Origin: Pseudocitrobacter corydidari
GTDB taxonomy: Bacteria > Pseudomonadota > Gammaproteobacteria > Enterobacterales > Enterobacteriaceae
DNA: 64,000 nt
Assembly (NCBI RefSeq): GCF_021172065.1
Contig: NZ_CP087880.1
Span: 741,111 to 805,110, forward strand
Direction of reading: 5' to 3'
Position 1 is the first letter of the stretch, and each line of letters starts with the position of its first letter. The translations under genes were made by a program, and so were the position numbers. Below the pieces are notes generated by a model. It was not told where the DNA came from. It saw only the letters and a program-made list of their open reading frames with translations, and ran no database searches. Shown piece by piece: positions 57,788 through 64,000 of the stretch.

Positions 57788-58831
57788 TTATTTACTCCCC
57801 TTTAAGAAGTTCACTGCTTTGTCCGGGAAATCTGTGAATAGCCCATCGACCTTTTCATTTTCATATAACAACTGATACAGTTGGTCTACTGTTTGCACGT
57901 ATACAGGAAGGCGATCAGATAAAATTGAATAAGGTATAACCTGTAATTGATTAGCATGTGCGATAGAAGCTAGTCCTGTGGATGTTACTGGTTTGCCTTT
58001 ACTGTTATTCAACAACATACGATAATCTGGAGAAATTGCATCTGCATATTGCGAAATGGTTTTTATACCTGCTGGCTCAAACATCCAGTCGTAATTATAA
58101 TTTACCCATTTCCCGTTAACCTTCTCTTGTGTCTCATTCCAGTTCGTGTATGCAATGAGTTGAACAAGTTTAACATTCACACCAAGGCTTGGGCCTAATG
58201 TCGTTTTTATTCTTTTTATTTCATTGAAGTCAAAGCATTGCAAATATACATTGTCATTTTTCGATGTATATCCGTATTTTTTAAGGACGGAGAGTACTTT
58301 AGTTGTAATATCTTTCCCTTCTTTAAGATGGAACCAAGGAGCCTTAATTTCAGGGAAAATTCCAATGTTCTTGCCAGTTGAAAAGTTTAAACCCTGAATG
58401 AATTCAATTTCCTCTTCGAAAGTATGCATATGGAATTCTGATTTAAAAATTGGGAATCTATCTTTGAATCCCGGTGTAGGTTTTCCATCAACATAACGAA
58501 ACCAGTTTGTCACTTTTAAAGATTTGATTTCAGCCAGTGTGAAATCTATAGCATAGAAATGACCATCCTTTCTTACTCTTTCAGGGAAGCGGGTGGCTAC
58601 ATCAGTCACGTTATCTAAGACAAGACCATGAAGAACCAAGAGTTGATCATCTTTTGTCATTACTAAATCTTGTTCTAGATAATCTGCGCCTTGCCCAAAA
58701 GCAAGAGCCTTTGCCTCCAATGTATGCTCTGGGAGATAGCCGCTAGCACCGCGATGAGCTACAACAAACTGGCTAGTTGCATAAGTTGATAAACTTATAG
58801 ATAAAAGAAGCGCCAAAACTATAAATTTCAT
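57788..58831 (-). CDS. periplasmic glycerophosphodiester phosphodiesterase (GlpQ-like), prophage cargo
   Basis: 347 residues with signal peptide (MKFIVLALLLSISLSTYA). GDPD domain: VAHRGASGYLPEHTLEAKALA, YLEQDLVMTKD (Glu/Asp metal ligands), FPEIKAPWFH, LFTDFPDKAVNFL. Very like chromosomal GlpQ, but the usual HD after VVL is HG (LLVLHGLVLDNVTDVA). Markedly AT-rich compared with the chromosome, so acquired separately. GlpQ hydrolyses glycerophosphodiesters to glycerol-3-phosphate in the periplasm. Lies within the prophage ends as an independent unit, a typical moron. Confidence 0.85.
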   Translation of the reverse strand: MKFIVLALLLSISLSTYATSQFVVAHRGASGYLPEHTLEAKALAFGQGADYLEQDLVMTKDDQLLVLHGLVLDNVTDVATRFPERVRKDGHFYAIDFTLAEIKSLKVTNWFRYVDGKPTPGFKDRFPIFKSEFHMHTFEEEIEFIQGLNFSTGKNIGIFPEIKAPWFHLKEGKDITTKVLSVLKKYGYTSKNDNVYLQCFDFNEIKRIKTTLGPSLGVNVKLVQLIAYTNWNETQEKVNGKWVNYNYDWMFEPAGIKTISQYADAISPDYRMLLNNSKGKPVTSTGLASIAHANQLQVIPYSILSDRLPVYVQTVDQLYQLLYENEKVDGLFTDFPDKAVNFLKGSK

Positions 58832-59089
58832 TAATTATTCTCAGTTACCAATCGTAATTCAATATACTGAATAAAAATCATGTAATAATCAAGCAGCATC
58901 TTATTCAGGTTGGTAATTTATTGTGAAGGTGGTACGGTTTGATGAAGGGAAGCGTAACAGCTAAGGTTTGTGACACTTTCGTTGGATGTGTATTGCTCAA
59001 GCATAATTTATGTGAGCTTCGTTATGACTATCATTGTCATATAGTATTAAATATAACAATGTGATAAATTCGGTTGTTAATTAATTTAA

Positions 59090-59758
59090 TCAGACGGGCT
59101 CGATTAACTTCGGGCCCTGATTCTTCACATTGCCAACAGCGCGTGACACTGCGTGCCAGATAAATGCATCTGCTGGCACCGAACCGTCAGCAACAATCTC
59201 CTCTGCTTCTTTTCCACCTACATCCTGCCTCATCCATTCGCGCGCTGCCTCCGGGGACAGCACCAGCGGCCTGCGATCGTGGATATCGACCAGACCTTTG
59301 TCTGCTGCCGCCGTGACTATCAGAAAACCTTCTGCCTCATCTCCTCGCTCGAACGGTGTACTGCCTATCGCAGCCATGAATATCGGCTTACCGTCGGCCC
59401 TATGAATGAAGTACGGCTGCTTCCTGTCGTCTTCCTTCCTCCATTCGAACCAGCCATCAGCGAAGACTATCGCCCGGCCATGTTGCCAGAGCGGTTTGAA
59501 CATCCGACTGGTGGCCGCTGTTTCGACGCGTGCGTTTATCAGAGGCGGATTATCCCACCATCCTGGAGCATAGCCCCAGTAAACTGGATCGAGGTGTAGT
59601 TGTTCGTCTCGTTCGCTCAGCAGCAAAACTTTAGTACCTGGCGCCACGTTGTACCGGCCAATCGGTTCCGGGTCGAACGGGATGTCACGTTCGGCTTCTT
59701 CGGCGATTAACGCCAGGTAATCTTCACGGGTCATTGATTGAGAGAAACGTCCGCACAT
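59090..59758 (-). CDS. yedK: YedK/HMCES-type SRAP protein
   Basis: 222 residues, start fixed by GGAGG before the ATG of MCGRFSQSMTREDY; 45 earlier in-frame codons are dropped. Cys2 becomes the N-terminus and crosslinks abasic sites in ssDNA as a thiazolidine. INARVET, the catalytic Glu in GWFEW and His in DIHDRRPL are present. It lies inside the attachment repeats, so here it belongs to the element; in E. coli K-12 yedK lies in the same fliE-yedF interval, near a remnant integrase gene. No LexA box was found upstream. Confidence 0.93.
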   Translation of the reverse strand: MCGRFSQSMTREDYLALIAEEAERDIPFDPEPIGRYNVAPGTKVLLLSERDEQLHLDPVYWGYAPGWWDNPPLINARVETAATSRMFKPLWQHGRAIVFADGWFEWRKEDDRKQPYFIHRADGKPIFMAAIGSTPFERGDEAEGFLIVTAAADKGLVDIHDRRPLVLSPEAAREWMRQDVGGKEAEEIVADGSVPADAFIWHAVSRAVGNVKNQGPKLIEPV

Positions 59759-59814
59759 GGATACCTCCAGTAGTCGAACTGAAAGTATAGAAGAGGATGA
59801 GTGCTGAAAGAGAA

Positions 59815-59832
59815 TGGGGCATGGATGGGGCA
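59815..59832. repeat. right arm-type integrase site (two TGGGGCA units)
   Basis: Exact 18-bp copy of 50624-50641 in the same orientation, 118 bp inside the right core. Supports the element's boundaries. Confidence 0.6.
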
Positions 59833-59950
59833 TAAATGGAGGGGGATTCTTGGGGGAACTTGGGTAGGGATGGTTTTGAACGACGCCAACCAACTGTTAT
59901 GTAATGCGCTCTTGGACGATCTTTGTCGTTTATGAAAAATACATGCTCAT

Positions 59951-59970
59951 GTGATGGGGATGCAGGTGTA
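59951..59970 (+). repeat. prophage attachment site, right copy
   Basis: gtgatggggatgcaggtgta, 19/20 identical to the end of fliE at 50552-50571, and followed by A to give the codons V-M-G-M-Q-V-stop. It marks the original end of fliE. Confidence 0.85.
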
Positions 59971-59978
59971 ACGAATCT

Positions 59979-60032
59979 GCCCGGTGGCGCTGCGCTTACC
60001 GGGCCTACGTGTATTCGCAGGCCAGATAAGGC
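59979..60032. repeat. REP-type palindrome pair
   Basis: GCCCGGTGGCGCTGCGCTTACCGGGCCTAC followed by CAGGCCAGATAAGGC, the REP/BIME pattern of enterobacteria. It sits directly right of the attachment site, in chromosomal DNA after the original fliE end. Confidence 0.75.
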
Positions 60033-60045
60033 AACGCCGTCTGAA

Positions 60046-60279
60046 TTACTTCTGAATCAAATAGCGAATCGTTGGCCCATCCTGCTGGATATCCAGCACG
60101 GTGTAGCCGTAGTTGCGGGCGTCCAGCGGGATGTTGTTGATCGACTGCGGGCAGTCGCTGACCACTTCCAGAATTTCGCCTTTTTTCAGCTGCGGCATCG
60201 CTTCAAGCGTGGCGACTGCCGGGTACGGGCATGGCTCGCCGACCATATCCAGGCGGTAATCAGGCACGATATCTTTCAT
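60046..60279 (-). CDS. yedF: YedF, TusA/SirA-family sulfur carrier-like protein
   Basis: 77 residues with the family CPxP motif (LDMVGEPCPYPAVATLEAM) whose Cys carries persulfide in TusA. Ends PTIRYLIQK. Overlaps the yedE stop by four bases, so it is translated with that transporter. Thought to act in sulfur or selenium handling; the partner reaction is unproven. Confidence 0.95.
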   Translation of the reverse strand: MKDIVPDYRLDMVGEPCPYPAVATLEAMPQLKKGEILEVVSDCPQSINNIPLDARNYGYTVLDIQQDGPTIRYLIQK

Positions 60280-61490
60280 GCTGTCTCCTTCGCCGTGACA
60301 ACGGCAGACTGATTTTTGCGTTTAAAGAAGTGTTTTTCCCAGCCGATGATTAGCATCAGCGCGGCAAACAACAGAAGGTAAGTCACCAGCAGGCCGCCCG
60401 TCGGGCCGAAGGTGTTAAGCAGGTTAACTTTATCCCAGTTGGTTGCCAGTGCCGGGGAGATATCATCCCAGTAGTAGGCCAGAATGGTTGAACCAATGAC
60501 GTTGCCAATGCCCACCCACCAGAAATGCACCTGGCCTTCCACCGCGCGATACATCCAGCCGGTTTCGCAACCGCCTGCGAGCACAATACCAAAGCCGAAA
60601 AGCAGGCCGCCGATCACCGCATTCGGGCCCGCCCACATGATTTTGGCTTCTGCGCCTAACTGAACATAACCGAAAATACCGATGGCGCTGGCCGCCATAC
60701 CAAAGATGATCGCTTTTGCCATATGGGTGCGCCCTGTGATCCACATATCGCGGAAGGCCGAGGTAAAGCAGATTTGCGCGCGTTCAATCAGCAGACCAAA
60801 GCCGACGCCGAAGAGCATCGCCAGGCCGAGTTTAGGTTTATCGATGGCGGTAAACAGCCCCCAGCCAACGATGCCGATAAACACCAGCATGCCCAGACGG
60901 AAGCGGCGACGCGCCTGGTCCGGTTTTTGGGTTAACGGCGATGCGGCAGAGACTTTCTGCATTTTTACCGGAATGCGGAACAGCGGCAGCAGGGTGAAGC
61001 GCGCGCCGAACCAGGAACCGATCGCGGTTGCCACGGCGAAGAACCAGGCGTGCAGCGAGAACTGAGGGATCCCGGTGAAGAATGCCGCCAGGTTACAGCC
61101 CATCGCCAGTCGCGCGCCGAAACCGGCAATCGCACCGCCGATGATGGCCTGCAGGATACGCACGCGGCTGCGCGGCATGCGCAGTTTGACGTTATTGGCC
61201 CACAGCGCAGCGGCAAAGCAGCCGCCGAACATGCCGATAATCATCATGCCATCGATGCGGGTCAGCGGGGTGCCGTCGAGGTGAATCAGTTTGTAGTATC
61301 CCCACTCTTCAGCGTGAACGCCTGCCAGTTGCAGCAGTTGCCCACCCCAGCGGGTGAATTCGCCAGTCACCGCCCAGAAGGTGCCGGTAATGCCAAAATA
61401 ATAGGTGGAGAGAATACCGGCCGCGATAACTGCCGGGGCAGGGGCCCAGAATTTGATCAGGTACGCCTGTTTGAAGTGTTGCCAGGTCAT
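60276..61490 (-). CDS. yedE: YedE, YeeE/YedE-family sulfur-compound transporter
   Basis: 404 residues from MTWQHFKQAYLIKFWAPAPA; 18 earlier codons are dropped. Polytopic, with the two signature Cys-bearing repeats GFGARLAMGCNLAAFFTGIP and GIVLAGGCETGWMYRAVEGQ. Family members carry thiosulfate or other sulfur anions; the yedE branch is often linked to selenium. Operon with yedF, as in E. coli. Confidence 0.94.
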   Translation of the reverse strand: MTWQHFKQAYLIKFWAPAPAVIAAGILSTYYFGITGTFWAVTGEFTRWGGQLLQLAGVHAEEWGYYKLIHLDGTPLTRIDGMMIIGMFGGCFAAALWANNVKLRMPRSRVRILQAIIGGAIAGFGARLAMGCNLAAFFTGIPQFSLHAWFFAVATAIGSWFGARFTLLPLFRIPVKMQKVSAASPLTQKPDQARRRFRLGMLVFIGIVGWGLFTAIDKPKLGLAMLFGVGFGLLIERAQICFTSAFRDMWITGRTHMAKAIIFGMAASAIGIFGYVQLGAEAKIMWAGPNAVIGGLLFGFGIVLAGGCETGWMYRAVEGQVHFWWVGIGNVIGSTILAYYWDDISPALATNWDKVNLLNTFGPTGGLLVTYLLLFAALMLIIGWEKHFFKRKNQSAVVTAKETA

Positions 61491-61671
61491 GGTGTTAGCC
61501 TCTGAACTCAGAAGGATCGAAAGAGCGGGAATTCTACGCTGCAATATTCATCTTGCTAATGCTTTTTGCGTAAAACCTCGTACAGATCAATTTCAGACAA
61601 GGGGCGTGAAAGGGTGGCGGGCTTAAGGCTATAATGTCACAATATTTTTTTCTCCGTGTGCAGGATGAATC

Positions 61672-62154
61672 ATGAAAAAATTAGCAATGGTTGCCGCGCT
61701 GATGACGCTGGCAGGCTGCGTGCAGGTCGAGAACTATAAAGATGTGGTGAAAGCGCCCGCGCCAGAAGGGCTGGTCGGTTACTGGCAAACTAAAGGGCCG
61801 CAGCGTTCGCTGGTGAGCCCGGAAGCCATCGGCAGTTTAATCGTCACCCGCGATGGCGATACGCTGGATTGTCGTCAGTGGCAGCGTACGATTGCCGTGC
61901 CGGGCAAACTGATGCTGCGTGGGGATGATCTGTATAACGTAACCGAAAAACGCGATGTCTATTCCGTCGATCGTGAAAACGGTACGCTGGAATATGATGG
62001 CATGACGTTACAACGCGTCGATCGCCCAACCATCGAGTGTATCGCTGCGCTGGAGAAAAAACCGCTGGCGAGCGCGTTACCGACAGAATTGCCAGCCACG
62101 CAGCCGGAAACACAATCCAGCAGCGTGCCGGCGGATATCGTTCCCATCAAATAA
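61672..62154 (+). CDS. yedD: YedD lipoprotein
   Basis: 160 residues. Signal peptide with lipobox (MTLAGC, Cys16 lipidated; Val at +2 suggests outer membrane). Core LVGYWQTKGPQRSLVSPEAIG and GTLEYDGMTLQRVD match E. coli YedD; the C-terminal Pro/Ser/Glu-rich tail is longer. Function unknown. Divergent from yedE. Confidence 0.92.
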   Translation: MKKLAMVAALMTLAGCVQVENYKDVVKAPAPEGLVGYWQTKGPQRSLVSPEAIGSLIVTRDGDTLDCRQWQRTIAVPGKLMLRGDDLYNVTEKRDVYSVDRENGTLEYDGMTLQRVDRPTIECIAALEKKPLASALPTELPATQPETQSSSVPADIVPIK

Positions 62155-62161
62155 GCATTCT

Positions 62162-62190
62162 CCCGGCGGTCGTCCCGCCGGGTCTGTTTT
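62162..62190 (+). terminator. intrinsic terminator after yedD
   Basis: CCCGGCGG-tcgtc-CCGCCGGG followed by TCTGTTTT, between the convergent yedD and amyA genes. Confidence 0.75.
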
Positions 62191-63676
62191 ACAGCACATC
62201 CTCCAGTACCCATACGCTCACGCTTCCACCCTTACAGGTGAAGGTTGCGCTGCCCGCCTCGTCGGTCTCAACAATTTCTTCCCGGTTATTGAGGAAATCC
62301 TTCCAGCGTTTGTTGCCGTAATTTTCGCCAAGCGTAATGGTTTTTTCGCCATCGTCGCCGTTAGACAGGACCACCACGCACCCCGGCGCGTCGTCAGTGC
62401 CGCTGCGGCTGAAGGCGATGCAGTTGGGATGATCGAACCACAGGGTTTGTACGCCGTGGGCGAAACGCTGGCGCGCGTCGATTAGCTCATGCAGTTGTTC
62501 AATGACCGGCATATCGATGGTGTAGGTTTCGCCATCGCCGCCGGTATCTTCGTAGTGCGCGCCGAAAAGATCGGGATAAAAGACCGAAGGCACGCCGTTC
62601 TCCCGCAGCAGGATCAGCGCATAGGCCAGCGGTTTAAACCAGGCTTCAACCGGCGCTTCCAGTGCCTGAAGCGGTTGGGTATCGTGGTTGGCGACCAGCG
62701 TTACCGCGTGGAACGGATCGGCTTCCACCAGCGTGCCGGTGAAAATCTGGCTCATGTCGTAATCCGCGCCCATGCGTGAGGCTTCATGAAAATGCATCTG
62801 CAATGGCGCATCGAACAGCATCGTCTGGCCGTCGACCTGATCGATATACTGTTGCAGTTTGTCCACTTCATGCGACCAGTACTCGGCCACAATAAAGAGC
62901 GGTTTGGGCGCCACTTCCTGGACGTGCTCAATCCACTCTTTATAGAACCAGGCCGGAATATGTTTTACCGCGTCGAGACGGAAACCGTCGCAGTGGGTTT
63001 GATCCATCACCCAGCGCGCCCAGTATTTGATCTCTTCAGTGACTGCGTGATTACGAAAATCGATATTTTCGCCCATCAGGTAGTCAAAGTTACCCATCTC
63101 ATCATCAACCTGATCGTTCCAGCCTTCGCCGGTATAGTCGTTGACGATTTTGAAAATACCGTCTTCATTCGGGTCCTCAATATGATCGATCCCGCTGAAG
63201 CATTTATAATCCCAGATAAATTTTGAATATTGCCCTGCGCGAACAGGGAAGGTGTAGCGCGTCCAGGCTTCACACTCCACAATCTCTTCATCGATCTGCG
63301 TGCGATCGTCCTGATTAACCCGCTGCACGCGAATGCGCTCTTTCTCATCCGCCCCCATTTTGTGGTTGACCACCACGTCCAGCAGTACGGCGATATCGTG
63401 CTTTTTAAGGGCATCGATAGCTGCCAGTAGCTGGCCCTTGTCACCATATTTAGTGGCAACGCTGCCTTTTTGATCAAACTCGCCTAAATCGAACAGATCG
63501 TAGCTGTCATAGCCCACAGAATAGCCGCCTGACGCGCCTTTATAGGCGGGCGGCAGCCAGATCATATTGATACCGATTTCATTCAGATTCGGCGCAAGCG
63601 CCTCAACTTCGGGCCATAACTCGCCGCCCGTGGGGTAATACCAATGAAAGCACTGCAAGAGGGTGGGGTTGCGCAT
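62189..63676 (-). CDS. amyA: AmyA, cytoplasmic alpha-amylase
   Basis: 495 residues, the E. coli length, start [20 protein letters not shown] after GGAG. GH13 motifs: [11 protein letters not shown] (I), GFRLDAVKH (II, nucleophile Asp), FIVAEYW (III, acid Glu), TLVANHDTQ (IV). No signal peptide, so it acts on internal malto-oligosaccharides or glycogen. Between yedD and fliT as in E. coli. Confidence 0.96.
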   Translation of the reverse strand: MRNPTLLQCFHWYYPTGGELWPEVEALAPNLNEIGINMIWLPPAYKGASGGYSVGYDSYDLFDLGEFDQKGSVATKYGDKGQLLAAIDALKKHDIAVLLDVVVNHKMGADEKERIRVQRVNQDDRTQIDEEIVECEAWTRYTFPVRAGQYSKFIWDYKCFSGIDHIEDPNEDGIFKIVNDYTGEGWNDQVDDEMGNFDYLMGENIDFRNHAVTEEIKYWARWVMDQTHCDGFRLDAVKHIPAWFYKEWIEHVQEVAPKPLFIVAEYWSHEVDKLQQYIDQVDGQTMLFDAPLQMHFHEASRMGADYDMSQIFTGTLVEADPFHAVTLVANHDTQPLQALEAPVEAWFKPLAYALILLRENGVPSVFYPDLFGAHYEDTGGDGETYTIDMPVIEQLHELIDARQRFAHGVQTLWFDHPNCIAFSRSGTDDAPGCVVVLSNGDDGEKTITLGENYGNKRWKDFLNNREEIVETDEAGSATFTCKGGSVSVWVLEDVL

Positions 63677-63761
63677 ACCTGTTCTCCGTGAAAGGCGACA
63701 CAAGTACTATAAGTGGGAAATGCGCGCGGCGCGAGATTTGCGCAATTTCACGCCGCGAAGG

Positions 63762-64000
63762 TTAATGGCTGGTGTCGTTACTGCTTTGTGGCACCAGAAC
63801 ATGTCCCCCCTGGTTACCATACGTTGTCAGTACCGATTTTTGCATGGAAGACTGCCCAACGAGCGTGGCCAGCTCATCCATCCGCAGCTGTAAGCGGCGT
63901 TTCACTTCAGACTCGTTATCCAGCACGGCGCGCAATAGCGGGCGAAGCTGGTCCTGAATGGCGCTCGATGGCGGATTCTGCTGGGTGAGCTCCGCGACCT
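63762..64000 (-). CDS. fliT: FliT, flagellar chaperone (5' part beyond window)
   Basis: The C-terminal 78 codons are present: [20 protein letters not shown], then [20 protein letters not shown] and [10 protein letters not shown]. FliT chaperones the cap protein FliD, binds FlhDC and FliI, and belongs to the fliDST operon. The start lies past 64000. Confidence 0.92.
   Translation of the reverse strand, partial: VAELTQQNPPSSAIQDQLRPLLRAVLDNESEVKRRLQLRMDELATLVGQSSMQKSVLTTYGNQGGHVLVPQSSNDTSH

Noticed and set aside
59759..59830. LexA box upstream of yedK
   Set aside because: No CTG-N10-CAG arrangement is present in the upstream sequence.
59090..59893. YedK with a 45-residue N-terminal extension
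   Set aside because: SRAP proteins need Cys at position 2; the ATG at 59758 has a GGAGG and gives MCGRF.

Overview
The window is chromosomal DNA of an enterobacterium. Gene order and protein sequences follow the E. coli/Salmonella map closely (shiA, tRNA-Asn/nac/cbl/tRNA-Asn, mtfA, serU, then drpB-yedJ-dcm-vsr-yedA-yedI-yodC-dgcQ-yedP-dsrA-yodD-dsrB-rcsA-fliR...fliE and yedF-yedE-yedD-amyA-fliT). Several inserted blocks differ from E. coli. The flagellar genes, dcm/vsr and a DcuSR-linked soluble fumarate reductase point to a motile Enterobacter/Lelliottia/Citrobacter-like organism; that placement is inference.

Layout. 1-6.2 kb: shikimate transporter (cut by the window edge), an orphan glycosyltransferase, and nac and cbl between two nearly identical 128-bp tRNA-Asn units; then mtfA and tRNA-Ser(CGA). 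6.3-16.2 kb: an accessory stretch with two amino-acid permeases, an unusual MFS exporter with an extra C-terminal domain, a small detoxification-like group (SRPBCC protein, LysR, ArsR, old yellow enzyme, VOC protein) and a YnfC-like secreted protein. 16.3-26.3 kb: an anaerobic C4-dicarboxylate module made of class I fumarase, a DASS dicarboxylate carrier, a three-domain OYE/FMN_bind/FAD soluble fumarate reductase, the ApbE flavin transferase that should flavinylate it, and the DcuS/DcuR sensor pair. A perfect FNR box and A/T-rich palindromes lie in the divergent control region. 26.4-39.3 kb: MurQ-like protein, an OmpC-type porin at the ompS1/yedS locus with an RseX-like sRNA beside it, drpB, yedJ, dcm-vsr, yedA, yedI, yodC, dgcQ, yedP, the DsrA sRNA, yodD, dsrB and rcsA. 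A GC-rich, hairpin-studded non-coding block of about 0.5 kb separates yodD from dsrB. 39.5-50.6 kb: flagellar genes fliR to fliF (minus strand) and fliE (plus strand).

50.55-59.97 kb: a decayed lambdoid prophage inserted at the 3' end of fliE. It is bounded by a 20-bp direct repeat (19/20) and carries an identical 18-bp two-unit repeat just inside each end, probably integrase arm sites. It keeps xis, a DksA/TraR zinc-finger gene, exo and small genes in a tightly overlapping leftward operon. A large internal deletion joins the 3' half of a bet-like recombinase to a silent tail-fibre segment next to a dead Pin-type invertase. An SOS-controlled UmuD'-like gene, an AT-rich periplasmic GlpQ-like phosphodiesterase and yedK fill the right side. 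Several prophage genes carry single-base deletions. The integrase break is special because it falls exactly on an in-frame A_AAA_AAC slippery heptamer with a downstream stem-loop, so programmed -1 frameshifting is an alternative to simple decay.

60.0-64 kb: yedF, yedE, yedD, amyA and the 3' end of fliT, collinear with E. coli. No CRISPR array, complete insertion sequence or rRNA gene was seen.
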